Source: Mogibacterium sp.
Lineage (GTDB): Bacteria; Bacillota; Clostridia; Peptostreptococcales; Anaerovoracaceae
Reading direction: 5' to 3'
Length of the DNA: 64,000 bases
Assembly: GCA_017433975.1 (NCBI GenBank)
Contig: JAFRGD010000008.1
Span: 48,424-112,423 of the forward strand
The first letter of the stretch is position 1, and each line of letters opens with the position of its first letter. The position numbers were made by a program, and so were the translations under genes. Below, piece by piece: positions 1 to 9,661 of the stretch. The notes under the pieces were generated by a model. That model saw only the letters and a program-made list of their open reading frames with translations. It did no database searches and had not been told where the DNA came from.

Positions 1-1488
1 TGCGTCAACGAAGAGAACAGCGGCCGGATCGGGCTGGAATACCAGTACAACGAAATCCTCGCGGGCGTCCCGGGGCGGGTCGTCCGGACCACGGACAGAG
101 ACGGAAACACGCTTTCGCAGGGCAGTACGCGATACTATCCGGCGGAGGACGGCTATTCCGTCGTCACGACGCTCGACTCCGTCGTCCAGAGCTACGTCGA
201 AGACGAGATCGCCGCGGGCCAGAAATATTACAACGCGGACAGCGTCTCCTGCATCGTCATGGAGACCAAGACGGGCAACATCCTCGCCATGGCGACCACG
301 CCGGGCTTTGACCCTAACAACGCCGGTGAGCCGGTGGGTGAGGACGAAAAAGAGCGCTTCAGCAAGCTTTCCTATCAGGAGCAGAGCGAATACCTGTCCC
401 GCATGTGGACCAACGGCTGCATCAGCAGCCTGTACGAGCCGGGTTCGACGTTCAAACTGATCACCGCTTCGTCCGCGCTCGATTCCGGAACGATCGGCCA
501 GGACTACTCATATAACTGCAAGAACTATATCAACGTCGACGGCGTCATGCTGTATTGTCTGAATTATCATACACACGGCAAGCAGACGCTGACCGAAGCT
601 GTGGCAAACTCCTGCAATACAGCGCATGCGCAGATGGCGCTCGACATGGGCATTGATACTTATTACAACTACCTCAACCTTTACGGAATGACGGATATCA
701 CCGGGATCGACCTCCCGGGCGAGGCTTCCCCGCTCGTCAAGGACAAAAAGACGATCCACAACGTCGACTTCGCGACCATGGGGTACGGCCAGGGCATTTC
801 CATCACGCCGATCCAGTTGGTCACGGCGGTCAGCGTGATCGGAAACGACGGCAAGCTGATGAAGCCGAAGCTGGTCAAGAGGATTATCGACAGTAACGGC
901 GATACCGTAGAGGAGATTCCGGACACGGTCGTCCGGCAGGTCATTTCGGAGGAGTCCGCGCATCAGATGTGCGACGTCATGCTTAACGCTGTTGAGGACG
1001 GCGGCGGCTCCCTGGCATCGGTTCCGGGATACCGCGTCGGCGGTAAGACCGGTACGGCGGACATTCCGGGCGAGCACGGCGGCTACAGCGGCGCGGTCAT
1101 CGCGTCCTTCATCGGCATGGCGCCGATGGACAATCCGGACATCACGGTCGTCGTCATCGTGAACAACCCGAAGCGGCACGGTACGTACGGTTCTGTCGTT
1201 GCGGCACCGATCGCGGGGCGCATCATCGAGAAGACGCTGGAGCACCGCGGCGTGGAACGCGTTTACGCGGAGGGCGAGGAGGAAGCGACCACGACCAGAA
1301 AGGACGCGACCGTACCAGACGTCGTCGGCATGAACAGCGAGGCCGCCAAGAGCGAAATCTGGTCGTACGGGCTGCGGCCGGTCGTCATGCCGGAGTCGAC
1401 GGAGGGCCGGTTCCAGGTCGTCGCGCAGAATCCGGCCGCTGGAACCAAAGTAGAGTACGGATCCAACGTATACATTTACAGTGAATAA
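1..1488 (+). CDS. Penicillin-binding protein, FtsI/SpoVD type with PASTA domain (5' truncated)
   Basis: Class B penicillin-binding transpeptidase that cross-links septal peptidoglycan outside the membrane. The frame is open from base 1, so the N-terminal anchor and the start lie before the window; 495 codons remain. Counting from the first codon, the serine motif SxxK is in PGSTFK (about 149-152), the SxN motif is SCN (about 204-206) and the KTG motif is GGKTGTAD (about 349). One PASTA domain follows at about 437-495, beginning VPDVVG. It heads a tightly spaced division cluster, with murF 28 bp downstream. SpoVD (sporulation) and PBP2B (vegetative division) cannot be told apart without the N-terminus and a genome-wide paralogue count. 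Confidence 0.93.
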   Translation, partial: CVNEENSGRIGLEYQYNEILAGVPGRVVRTTDRDGNTLSQGSTRYYPAEDGYSVVTTLDSVVQSYVEDEIAAGQKYYNADSVSCIVMETKTGNILAMATTPGFDPNNAGEPVGEDEKERFSKLSYQEQSEYLSRMWTNGCISSLYEPGSTFKLITASSALDSGTIGQDYSYNCKNYINVDGVMLYCLNYHTHGKQTLTEAVANSCNTAHAQMALDMGIDTYYNYLNLYGMTDITGIDLPGEASPLVKDKKTIHNVDFATMGYGQGISITPIQLVTAVSVIGNDGKLMKPKLVKRIIDSNGDTVEEIPDTVVRQVISEESAHQMCDVMLNAVEDGGGSLASVPGYRVGGKTGTADIPGEHGGYSGAVIASFIGMAPMDNPDITVVVIVNNPKRHGTYGSVVAAPIAGRIIEKTLEHRGVERVYAEGEEEATTTRKDATVPDVVGMNSEAAKSEIWSYGLRPVVMPESTEGRFQVVAQNPAAGTKVEYGSNVYIYSE

Positions 1489-1516
1489 CCGGACTGCGCG
1501 GATTTGAGGAGCAACA

Positions 1517-2950
1517 GTGAAAAAGACGAGCTTGGAATACATTGTCAGAGGAACCAAGGGCACGCTGTACGCTGAGGCGGCGGGAGAGGCATACCGTGCG
1601 GTAAGCGCGGTCTCCATCGACTCGCGCACCGTCCCGGAGGACTGCCTGTTCTTCTGCATCATCGGAGAGCGGGTCGACGCGCATACGTTTCTGAACGACG
1701 TCCGCGAAAAAGGCTGCCACAACGTCGTCGTCTCCGACCCGGCGTGGGCGGAGCGGATGCGGCAGGCGGGCGACATGAACGTCGTCCTCGTCCCGGATAC
1801 GACGCGGGCCATGATGGACCTCGCGGAGCAATATATGAACGATTGGCCGGAGCTCATCAAGGTCGCAGTCACCGGAAGTGTCGGCAAGACGACGACCAAG
1901 GAACTGATTTACAGCGTCATCGCGAGCCGGTACCGCGCCGGCAAGACCCGCGGCAACCTGAACAGCGAGTTCGGCGTTCCGCTGACCGTGTTCAGCTTTG
2001 ACCCGGAGATCGAGGCGGCCGTCATCGAGATGGGCGCCGGCGGCACGGGCCCGATCCGGGAGCTCTCGCAGATCGTCAAGCCGGACGTCGCGGTCATCAC
2101 GACGGTCGGAACGTCACATATGGAGTTTTTCGGGAGCCGGGACGGCCTCGCGACGGAAAAGATCTCCATCACGGAAGGAATGACGGACGGTGTCCTCATC
2201 GTCAACGCGGACTGCGACATGCTCACGGAGGAACAGGTGCGCCGGCGCGTCGGCGACGAGGTCGAACTTCGCCTCGTCGGGACCGGCGGTACGGAGGACT
2301 ACGTCGTCAGCGGCATTTCGGACCGCGGCATCGACGGCGTCTCCTGCACGGTCGAGTCCTGCGCGGAGGGAGACCTGCGGCGCGTCACCTTTGACCTTCC
2401 GGTCATCGGCGCACACAACGCGCTGAACGCGGCGCTCGCCCTGGCGGCGGGGGAGGCGGTCGGCGTCCCGATGGAGGACGGCGTCAAGGCTTTGGCGGGC
2501 ATCGAGCAGAACGCGAACCGCCTCGAGATCCTCGAGAAGGACGGTGTCCGCGTCATCAACGATACTTATAACGCGAGCCCGGAGTCCATGCGGGCGGGGC
2601 TGCGCGTCCTGGCAAACAGCCCGGCGGACCGCAGGGTCGCGATCCTCGGGAGCATGTTCGAGCTGGGCGACACCGCGGCGGAGCTGCACGCTTCCGTGGG
2701 ACAGGCGGTCGCGGACCTCGGCATCGACGTTCTTCTGACCGTCGGCATGGAGGGAACCTACATCGCGGAGGGCGCGGCCCGCGCGATGATCGAGAAGGGC
2801 GGCCGAGGCCTCGAGATCCAGTCTTTCATGGATAAACAGGAGGCGGCGGCAGTTGCAAAATCCCTGGTCAAAGCGGGCGACGTCGTGCTCATCAAGGCGT
2901 CGCGGAGCATGGGGCTGGAATACATTTCACATTCACTGACGGACAGATAA
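1517..2950 (+). CDS. murF: UDP-N-acetylmuramoyl-tripeptide--D-alanyl-D-alanine ligase MurF
   Basis: Cytoplasmic Mur ligase that adds D-Ala-D-Ala to the UDP-MurNAc-tripeptide. The 477-residue length fits the family. The ATP-binding loop GSVGKTT is at residues 120-126, and the central domain carries GNLNSEFGVP and EMGAGG segments typical of MurF. The C-terminal ligase domain includes INDTYNASPESM, a strongly MurF-like motif. The start is GTG, with GAGGAG about 6 nt upstream. The gene sits between the PBP and mraY. In many Clostridia murE lies between the PBP gene and murF; here there is no room for it (28 bp). Confidence 0.97.
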   Translation: MKKTSLEYIVRGTKGTLYAEAAGEAYRAVSAVSIDSRTVPEDCLFFCIIGERVDAHTFLNDVREKGCHNVVVSDPAWAERMRQAGDMNVVLVPDTTRAMMDLAEQYMNDWPELIKVAVTGSVGKTTTKELIYSVIASRYRAGKTRGNLNSEFGVPLTVFSFDPEIEAAVIEMGAGGTGPIRELSQIVKPDVAVITTVGTSHMEFFGSRDGLATEKISITEGMTDGVLIVNADCDMLTEEQVRRRVGDEVELRLVGTGGTEDYVVSGISDRGIDGVSCTVESCAEGDLRRVTFDLPVIGAHNALNAALALAAGEAVGVPMEDGVKALAGIEQNANRLEILEKDGVRVINDTYNASPESMRAGLRVLANSPADRRVAILGSMFELGDTAAELHASVGQAVADLGIDVLLTVGMEGTYIAEGAARAMIEKGGRGLEIQSFMDKQEAAAVAKSLVKAGDVVLIKASRSMGLEYISHSLTDR

Positions 2951-2959
2951 GGGAGCAAC

Positions 2960-3922
2960 ATGTTAACAGGCGGAATGATTTTCACATTGTGCGTATCGAT
3001 GCTGGTGAGCGCGCTCCTCACGAAGTGGCTGATCCCGTTCCTTAAGCAGAAGCAGTTCGGGCAGTACATCCGCGAGGAGGGGCCGAAGGAGCACCTCAAG
3101 AAGGCCGGCACGCCGACGATGGGCGGCGTGGCAATCGTCGCCGCGATCACCGTGGGTCTCTTCAGCGACGGAAAGTTCACCGCGGACAAAGTCGTGATCC
3201 TGCTGACGATGCTCGCCTTCGCGTTCATCGGGTTCCTGGACGACTACACCAAGGTCGCAAAAAAGAACAACCTCGGGCTGACGGCAAAGCAGAAGATGCT
3301 GTTGCAGATTCTCCTCAGCGTCGGCCTTGCAGTATACATGTTAATGCAACCGGCCGGTGAGGAGGTCTTCATCCCGTTCGTCCGCCGGTACGTGAACTTC
3401 GGCTGGTTCCTCGTCCCGTTCGTGGTCTTCGTTGAGGTCGCGATGGCGAACGGTGTCAACCTGACGGACGGCCTGGACGGCCTCGCCTCGAGCGTGACGG
3501 CCATCGTCGGCGTCACGTTCGCGTTCATCGGCCTGGCCATGGGCATGCCGGCCATGACGACGGCGGGCTTCGCGCTGGCGGGTGCGCTCGTCGGCTTCCT
3601 CATTTTCAACAAATATCCGGCGAAGATCTTCATGGGAGACACCGGATCGATGGCGCTCGGCGGTTTACTGTCGGCGGTCGCCGTGGTGAGCAGGATGGAA
3701 TTCCTGCTGCCAATCGCCGGATTGATCTACGTGATCGAGGCGCTTTCGGTCATCATCCAGGTAACGTATTTTAAACGGACGGGCGGCAAGCGGTTCTTCC
3801 GCATGGCGCCGATCCATCACCATTTTGAACTCGGCGGAATGAACGAGCGCCAGATCGACCTCGCGTTCGGGCTGTTCACCGCCGTCATGTGCGTCATCGC
3901 ATATCTCTCCGTTGTACGATAG
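2960..3922 (+). CDS. mraY: Phospho-N-acetylmuramoyl-pentapeptide-transferase MraY
   Basis: Integral membrane enzyme that transfers phospho-MurNAc-pentapeptide to undecaprenyl phosphate, giving lipid I. The 320 residues contain about ten hydrophobic segments. Family motifs are visible: the Asp pair in FLDDYTKVAKKNN, NLTDGLDGLA, the FMGDTGS segment, and the C-terminal APIHHHFELGG loop with its histidine run. The start ATG is 9 bp after the murF stop, with GGGAGC upstream. Cotranscription with murF and murD is likely. Confidence 0.98.
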   Translation: MLTGGMIFTLCVSMLVSALLTKWLIPFLKQKQFGQYIREEGPKEHLKKAGTPTMGGVAIVAAITVGLFSDGKFTADKVVILLTMLAFAFIGFLDDYTKVAKKNNLGLTAKQKMLLQILLSVGLAVYMLMQPAGEEVFIPFVRRYVNFGWFLVPFVVFVEVAMANGVNLTDGLDGLASSVTAIVGVTFAFIGLAMGMPAMTTAGFALAGALVGFLIFNKYPAKIFMGDTGSMALGGLLSAVAVVSRMEFLLPIAGLIYVIEALSVIIQVTYFKRTGGKRFFRMAPIHHHFELGGMNERQIDLAFGLFTAVMCVIAYLSVVR

Positions 3923-3934
3923 GGGGTCCAAACG

Positions 3935-5311
3935 ATGAAAACGAATGAATTAAATGATCTGAGAAATAAGAAAGTGCTGGTCGTAGGGCTCGGGATGTCC
4001 GGCCGCGCGGCTGCCAATGAACTGCTCGACGCAGGCGCGGACGTCACGCTGCAGGACCAGAACGACCGCAGCATGGTCGACGAGAAGTTCCTCTCCCTCA
4101 TGGAGAACGCCGGCGTCCGGGCATATTTTGAAGAAATCCCGGAAGACATCGATACCTATGACATGGTGGTGCTCTCGCCGGGCGTTCCGACCTATATCGA
4201 GCTGGTGCAGCGCGCTGCAGCGGCCGGTGCAGAGATCATCGGCGAGCTGGAGCTGGCGTACCGCCTGAGCAAGGGCCGGTTCATCGCGATCACCGGTACC
4301 AACGGAAAGACGACGACCACAACGCTGGTCGGGGAGATTTTTAAGGCGGCCGGCCGCAAGACCGGCGTCGTGGGGAACATCGGCGTCGCAGCCGTGACGG
4401 AGGCGCGGCGCGCGGACGAGGACGAGTGGCTCGTGACCGAGTGCAGCAGCTTCCAGCTCGAGACGGTCCGCGAATTTCATCCGGTGGTTTCCGCGATCCT
4501 GAACCTGACGCCGGACCATCTGAACCGCCACAAAACGATGGAGGCTTACGCCGCGGCAAAGGCCAACGTATTCATGAATCAGACCGGGGATGACTTCCTC
4601 GTCATCAATAAAGACGACCCGGCGTGCTTCGCGCTGGCAGAGGGCTGCCGGGCGAAGGTCGTCCCGTTCAGCCGCAAAGAGGTCCTGGACTTCGGCGCGT
4701 ACTGCGACGGCGCCGGGCTCTATCTGGCGGACGGTGCGAACTGCATGCTCATCTGCCCGAGAGGCGCCCTTCAGATCATCGGCGACCACAACGTCGAGAA
4801 CGTCCTAGCGGCAGCTGCAATCAGCTATTTCGCCGGCATTCCGATCGATGTGATCTCGGCTACGGTCCGCGCGTTCGCGGGCGTGGAACACCGGATCGAA
4901 TTTTGCGGTACGGTCGACGGCGTAAAGTATTATAATGATTCCAAGGGGACGAATGTCGACGCGGCGGTCATCGCGCTCAAGGCGCTGGAGAACAACATCA
5001 TCCTGATCGCGGGCGGCGACGGCAAGGCGCAGGACTTCACCGTCCTCGGCGAGAACCTCCTTGGACGAGTCAAGCACCTGATTCTGTTCGGCCGGGACGC
5101 CAGGCAGATTGGTGACGCGGCGACGGTCGCGGGCTTCGACGCCATCCATTATGAAAAAGACATGAACGACTGCGTCCGGAAGGCCTTTTCGCTGGCCAAA
5201 GCGGGCGACAAAGTCCTGCTTTCGCCGGCGTGCGCGAGCTGGGACATGTACGATAATTACGAGCAGCGCGGCAGGCACTTCAAGGACTGCGTGAGACATC
5301 TCGAGAGATAG
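3935..5311 (+). CDS. murD: UDP-N-acetylmuramoyl-L-alanine--D-glutamate ligase MurD
   Basis: Cytoplasmic Mur ligase adding D-Glu to UDP-MurNAc-L-Ala. It is 458 residues long. The N-terminal Rossmann-like nucleotide-sugar domain starts VLVVGLGMSGRAAA, the ATP loop GTNGKTTTT is at residues 121-129, and the ligase signature region includes SSFQLE and NLTPDHLNRH. The C-terminal domain contains NDSKGTNVDA and SPACASWDMYDNYEQRG, both hallmark MurD segments. It lies 12 bp after mraY in the same operon. Confidence 0.97.
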   Translation: MKTNELNDLRNKKVLVVGLGMSGRAAANELLDAGADVTLQDQNDRSMVDEKFLSLMENAGVRAYFEEIPEDIDTYDMVVLSPGVPTYIELVQRAAAAGAEIIGELELAYRLSKGRFIAITGTNGKTTTTTLVGEIFKAAGRKTGVVGNIGVAAVTEARRADEDEWLVTECSSFQLETVREFHPVVSAILNLTPDHLNRHKTMEAYAAAKANVFMNQTGDDFLVINKDDPACFALAEGCRAKVVPFSRKEVLDFGAYCDGAGLYLADGANCMLICPRGALQIIGDHNVENVLAAAAISYFAGIPIDVISATVRAFAGVEHRIEFCGTVDGVKYYNDSKGTNVDAAVIALKALENNIILIAGGDGKAQDFTVLGENLLGRVKHLILFGRDARQIGDAATVAGFDAIHYEKDMNDCVRKAFSLAKAGDKVLLSPACASWDMYDNYEQRGRHFKDCVRHLER

Positions 5312-5316
5312 GAACC

Positions 5317-6501
5317 ATGGCGGGAAACAAGAAAGCAAAGAGGAATAAAACGGGCGTAAAGGACACCCTGTTCACGCAGGGCGAGTCTCACAGCCTGATT
5401 TCGGATTACGACTTCCGCATCGTGCTCGCCGTGACGGCGCTTGTCATCTTCGGCGTCATCATGGTCTTCAGCGCGGGGTATTACCAGACGGTCAGCCAGG
5501 AGACGCCGGACCCTTACTACTACCTCAAGCGGCAGGGGTTCTTTGCGTTGGTCGGTGCGGTCCTGATGTACATCTGCGCCCGCATTGACTATCACTTCTA
5601 CAAGAAACTGTACATTCCGATCCTGTTGGTCAGTCTGGGATTCCTGATCGCGGTCCTGACCCCGATCGGTACGACGATCAACGGCGCGGCGCGTTACATT
5701 GAGATCGCCGGCATCCGTATCACGCCGAGTGAGATCTCCAAGCTCGCAATGATTCTCTTCACATCTGTGTTTATCGCGAAGGACCCGCTGCGGATCCGCA
5801 AATTCATGACGGGGATTCTCCCGCTGTTCGCCATCATGGGCGTGCACGCCTTCCTGATCCTGCGGCAGCCGAACCTGTCCACGGCGGTCGTACTGTGCGC
5901 GATCATGTTCGGAATCATGATCGTCGCGGGGCTGCGGATGTGGTACACCGGCGCGGCGGCCGGCGCGCTCGTCGCGGGGACGGTTTACATCTTAACGATG
6001 TTGCCGAAGACGCACCACTGGTACCGCCGCCTGACGAACTTCATCGATCCGTTTGCGGACGCGCAGGGCGAGGGCTACCAGGTGTCCCAGTCGCTGATCG
6101 CGCTCGGAAACGGCGGAATCAAAGGCCTCGGCCTCGGGAACAGCGTGCAGAAGAACCTGTACCTGCCGGAGCCGCAGAACGACTTCATCCTCGCGATCAT
6201 CGGCGAGGAGCTCGGGTACATCGGCGTCCTGATCCTCCTGATCGTATATCTTTATCTGATTTATAGATGCTTCGTCGTCGCGGCGAACGCGCCGGACAAG
6301 CTCGGCCTGTTCATCGCGTCCGGCGTCGGCATCATGCTCGGCCTGCAGGTCATCATCAACGTCGCGGTCGTCACCGCGTCGATGCCGGCCACAGGCATCA
6401 CGCTTCCGTTCATCAGTTATGGCGGAACGTCGCTGTGGATTTTCATGATGTCCATGGGAATCGTACTCAACATATCACGAAGGCGGGAGACGGCGGCATG
6501 A
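5317..6501 (+). CDS. ftsW: SEDS peptidoglycan glycosyltransferase FtsW/SpoVE
   Basis: Membrane SEDS-family glycan polymerase that works with a class B PBP at the septum. The 394 residues have a short basic cytoplasmic N-terminus (about 1-35, rich in Lys) followed by roughly ten transmembrane segments. Conserved SEDS features are GEGYQVSQSLIALGNGG, PEPQNDFILAIIGEELG and FISYGGTSL near the C-terminus. The gene starts 5 bp after murD and its stop overlaps the murG start by 4 bp (ATGA), so translation is probably coupled. Position between murD and murG fits either ftsW or the sporulation paralogue spoVE. Confidence 0.95.
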   Translation: MAGNKKAKRNKTGVKDTLFTQGESHSLISDYDFRIVLAVTALVIFGVIMVFSAGYYQTVSQETPDPYYYLKRQGFFALVGAVLMYICARIDYHFYKKLYIPILLVSLGFLIAVLTPIGTTINGAARYIEIAGIRITPSEISKLAMILFTSVFIAKDPLRIRKFMTGILPLFAIMGVHAFLILRQPNLSTAVVLCAIMFGIMIVAGLRMWYTGAAAGALVAGTVYILTMLPKTHHWYRRLTNFIDPFADAQGEGYQVSQSLIALGNGGIKGLGLGNSVQKNLYLPEPQNDFILAIIGEELGYIGVLILLIVYLYLIYRCFVVAANAPDKLGLFIASGVGIMLGLQVIINVAVVTASMPATGITLPFISYGGTSLWIFMMSMGIVLNISRRRETAA

Positions 6502-7607
6502 GAATCGTTTTAACTGGAGGAATCACGGGCGGCCACATTTACCCGGCGCTCGCGATCGGCGACAAATTCCGGGAAATGGAGCCGGATACAGAGATTCTGT
6601 TTGTCGGCAGCACCGGCGGCATGGAGAACGAGATCGTGCCGCGCCACGGATACGAGCTAAAGTCCGTGACGACGCGGGAACTCGACAGAAGCAACGTTCT
6701 CAAGGTGTTTGATACGGTCCTCGGGACGGAAAAGGGCCGGATCGAAGCGAGCCGGATCATGAAGCGGTTCAAGCCTGACATCATCGTCAGCACGGGCAGC
6801 TACGTCAGCGTGCCGGTCGTGATGGCGGGCCACCGGTACGGTGCGAAAGTTTTCATCCACGAGCAGAACGCCTTTCCGGGCCTCGCGAACCGGTCCATGC
6901 TGCGGTACGCGGACAAGCTGTTTCTCGGCTTCCGCACGGCGGCGCGGTACTTCCGCGACCCGTCCAAGCTGGTCTATTCCGGCAACCCGGTGCGCAAGGA
7001 CTTCTACGAAATCGACCGCGTGGCGGCGCGGAGCGCGCTCGGTCTCACGGAGGACGACTTCCGCATCTTCATCTTTGGCGGGAGCCTGGGGGCGACCGCT
7101 CTGAACGACGTCGGCATCGAGGTCGTGCGCAGGTATGGCGGTAAGCCGGGCATATCGATCCTCTTCGGGACGGGCAAGCGGTTTTACGAAGACGTTGTGT
7201 CCCGCTTGACCACGGAAGGGCTGAACGGCTTCGGCAACGTCCAGATCCTGCCGTACGTGCAGGACATGCCGAACGCCTTTGCGGGGAGCGATATCATCAT
7301 CGCGCGGTCCGGGGCGCTGTCGGTTGCGGAGATCACGGTGTCCGGCCGGGCGGCGCTCTTCATCCCGTCGCCGAACGTGACGGCGGATCACCAGTATTAC
7401 AACGCTAAGGAAGTTGCGGACAACGGCGGTGCGGCCATCGTCCACGAGGACGCGGAGACGCCGGCCAAGGTGATCGCGATTCTGCAGGAGATGCTCGCGG
7501 ACCGGTCGGTCATCCAGGAGATGGAGATCGCGAGCCGCAGGAGCGCGCCGGTCGCCGCAACGGATATCATTTATACCACCATCAAAGAAATCTGCGGAGG
7601 AAAATAA
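6498..7607 (+). CDS. murG: Undecaprenyldiphospho-muramoylpentapeptide beta-N-acetylglucosaminyltransferase MurG
   Basis: Peripheral membrane GT28 glycosyltransferase that converts lipid I to lipid II. I place the start at the ATG overlapping the ftsW stop, giving a 369-residue protein beginning MRIVLTGGITGGHIYPALA. The glycine-rich GGxxGGH loop there is the lipid-phosphate binding motif. The frame is open further upstream, but that extension overlaps ftsW and is unlike MurG. Other motifs are HEQNAFPGLANR, FGGSLGA and a donor-site region around ARSGALSVAE. Its stop overlaps the next start by 1 bp. Confidence 0.96.
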   Translation: MRIVLTGGITGGHIYPALAIGDKFREMEPDTEILFVGSTGGMENEIVPRHGYELKSVTTRELDRSNVLKVFDTVLGTEKGRIEASRIMKRFKPDIIVSTGSYVSVPVVMAGHRYGAKVFIHEQNAFPGLANRSMLRYADKLFLGFRTAARYFRDPSKLVYSGNPVRKDFYEIDRVAARSALGLTEDDFRIFIFGGSLGATALNDVGIEVVRRYGGKPGISILFGTGKRFYEDVVSRLTTEGLNGFGNVQILPYVQDMPNAFAGSDIIIARSGALSVAEITVSGRAALFIPSPNVTADHQYYNAKEVADNGGAAIVHEDAETPAKVIAILQEMLADRSVIQEMEIASRRSAPVAATDIIYTTIKEICGGK

Positions 7608-8383
7608 TGCCGGACTTTGACACCGTGCTGGACAACATGGAGCGGCGCAAGGCCAAGCGCGAGAACCGGAAAGGCCCGAAGTACACGGTACGGGCGCTGA
7701 TCGTTCTGCTCGTGCTGGGCGTGCTTTACGCGTTTTCTTTTACCAGCATATTTACCGTGACGTCGATCGAAGTCTACGGCAATTCTTTCTATACGGACGA
7801 GCAGGTCGCGAACATCGCGCACGCGGAGACCGGCGTGAACATCTTCCACAAGGCGAACACCGCGCGGATGAAGAAATACCTCGAGGATGACCCGTACATC
7901 ACGGAGGCAAAGGTTTCGAAGTCGTTCCCGGACAAGATCGTCATCACCATCAAGGAACGCCGGCAGGTCGGCGCGGTCGTTTACGGAGACGAATACCTGA
8001 TCATCGACATCGAGGGGTACCTCATCCGGCGGACCCGGACGCAACCGAAGATCACGATCATCCGCGGACTCAGGGTCAACTCGATCGTGGAGGGTGAACG
8101 GCTGGGCACGACAGACCCGGAGATGTTCCAGGATGCACTCGACATCATCGCCGCGATGGAAGCTGGCGACGTCTATTTCATGGAGCTCGAAATGTCAGAG
8201 CTGACGGTTCGGGCGCACATCTATGACGCACTGATCTGCGTCGGATCGGCGGATCAGATCGTCTACGCGATCGAGCAGAAGCACCTCCAGCAGATTCTCG
8301 AGACGCTCTTCAGCCGCGGAATCAAGCGCGGAACGATCAATATTACGGACGAAGGATTCGCTTCTTTCAGCCCAGTTGTTTGA
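7607..8383 (+). CDS. ftsQ: Cell division protein FtsQ/DivIB
   Basis: Bitopic division protein that belongs to the FtsQ-FtsL-FtsB (DivIB-FtsL-DivIC) complex linking the Z ring to septal synthesis. Of 258 residues, the first ~22 are basic and cytoplasmic, one transmembrane helix spans about 26-48, then a POTRA domain begins at FTVTSIEVYGNSFYTDEQV, followed by a beta domain. This layout matches the family. The start codon overlaps the murG stop (TAATG). It is the last gene before the ftsZ leader. DivIB is the usual name in Firmicutes. Confidence 0.9.
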   Translation: MPDFDTVLDNMERRKAKRENRKGPKYTVRALIVLLVLGVLYAFSFTSIFTVTSIEVYGNSFYTDEQVANIAHAETGVNIFHKANTARMKKYLEDDPYITEAKVSKSFPDKIVITIKERRQVGAVVYGDEYLIIDIEGYLIRRTRTQPKITIIRGLRVNSIVEGERLGTTDPEMFQDALDIIAAMEAGDVYFMELEMSELTVRAHIYDALICVGSADQIVYAIEQKHLQQILETLFSRGIKRGTINITDEGFASFSPVV

Positions 8384-8400
8384 CGATAACATTATATGCG

Positions 8401-8445
8401 TACCATATATTGTGGTATTTTTTTAAAAATACCAAATATATAGTG
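8401..8445. promoter_or_regulatory. AT-rich leader with inverted repeat upstream of ftsZ
   Basis: The 123-bp gap between ftsQ and ftsZ is strikingly AT-rich against its GC-rich surroundings. A 20-bp dyad, GGTATTTTT/AAAAATACC around a TT centre, lies at 8414-8433. Similarity between the arms extends outward (CCATATAT against ATATATAGTGG). It could be a weak terminator for the mur operon or an operator for ftsZ. I see no convincing -35/-10 pair, but AT-richness fits an ftsZ promoter here. ftsZ has GGAGGG at 8491-8496. Confidence 0.5.
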
Positions 8446-8506
8446 GCATTGTTGTTTTTTTTGTGTTAATATTATTTCAAATTATGATGAGGAGGGACTT
8501 TTTGAC

Positions 8507-9652
8507 ATGGAATTTGTTTCTGACATTGTAACCGAGCGTGAAAATGCAGCGATCATCAAGGTCGTAGGCGTCGGCGGCGCGGGATGCAACGCTATAAACA
8601 GAATGGTTGACGCAGAAATGAAAGGCGTCACCTTCATCGCGATCAACACCGATATTCAGGCTCTGTCCAAGTGCAAGGCGGAGGTCAAGATCCAGATCGG
8701 TGAAAAAATCACGGGAGGCAGAGGCGCCGGAGCGAACCCGGAGATCGGCCAGAGAGCCGCTGAGGAGACGATCGAGGAGATCACGAGCCACCTGGTTGAC
8801 GCGGACATGGTCTTCATCACCGCGGGCATGGGCGGCGGTACCGGTACCGGTGCTGCGCCGATCATCGCCAAGGCCGCGATGGACCAAGGCGCGCTGACGG
8901 TTGCAGTCGTAACCAAGCCGTTCTCGTTCGAGGGTAAGAAGAGATGGAACCGCGCGACCAAGGGCATCCAGTATCTCGGCAACTTCGTGGACTCGCTGGT
9001 TATCATTCCGAACGACAGACTGATCGACTCGAGCGAAAAGAACACTTCGATGATGGAAGCCTTCGCGATGGCGGACGACGTACTGAGACAGGGCGTACAG
9101 GGCATTTCCGACCTGATCTCCGAATACGGTATCGTCAACGTCGACTTCGCGGACGTCAAGACCATCATGGAGGGACGCGGCGTAGCGCACATGGGCGTTG
9201 GCGTCGGTGTCGGCGAGAACAAGATCGAAGACGCGGTCCGTAACGCGGTCGAGAGCCCGCTGCTCGAGACCTCGATCGAAGGCGCCAAATCCATCCTGCT
9301 GTACGTCTGCGGCGGATATGACATGGGCATGCTCGACATCAACAGAATCGCTGAAAAGATCCAGGCCGAGGCGGACCCGGATGCGAACATCATCTTCGGC
9401 GCGATGGTCAGCGAGGACCTGGTGGACAAGGTCTCCATCACGCTGATCGCGACCGACTTCGCGCACAGCAGCCTCGACGACGAGATCGAGCTGACCACGC
9501 CAAAGACTGAGCCGCAGTACGGAACACCGATGACGACGGACGACGGGCTGACCGCCAGAGTGGTCGATCTTTCGGACCTGATGAAGGAAGACACGGCTCC
9601 TGGACGGACCAACTACACTTCCAGCTTTGACGTTCCGGACTTTCTGAAATAA
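8507..9652 (+). CDS. ftsZ: Cell division GTPase FtsZ
   Basis: Tubulin-like GTPase that forms the cytokinetic ring. The 381-residue protein starts with the nucleotide-binding [14 protein letters not shown], carries the tubulin signature [10 protein letters not shown] at about residues 107-116, and the T7-loop-like NVDFADVK region. The C-terminus ends in DVPDFLK, which resembles the conserved peptide that binds FtsA, SepF and ZapA partners. GGAGGG precedes the ATG by 10 nt. It likely has its own promoter in the AT-rich leader. No ftsA or sepF is seen nearby. Confidence 0.98.
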   Translation: MEFVSDIVTERENAAIIKVVGVGGAGCNAINRMVDAEMKGVTFIAINTDIQALSKCKAEVKIQIGEKITGGRGAGANPEIGQRAAEETIEEITSHLVDADMVFITAGMGGGTGTGAAPIIAKAAMDQGALTVAVVTKPFSFEGKKRWNRATKGIQYLGNFVDSLVIIPNDRLIDSSEKNTSMMEAFAMADDVLRQGVQGISDLISEYGIVNVDFADVKTIMEGRGVAHMGVGVGVGENKIEDAVRNAVESPLLETSIEGAKSILLYVCGGYDMGMLDINRIAEKIQAEADPDANIIFGAMVSEDLVDKVSITLIATDFAHSSLDDEIELTTPKTEPQYGTPMTTDDGLTARVVDLSDLMKEDTAPGRTNYTSSFDVPDFLK

Positions 9653-9661
9653 CCGCGTGGA

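Noticed and set aside
6267..6497. Upstream extension of murG
   Set aside because: It overlaps ftsW and encodes an Arg/His-rich stretch; the overlapping ATG gives the standard MurG N-terminus.
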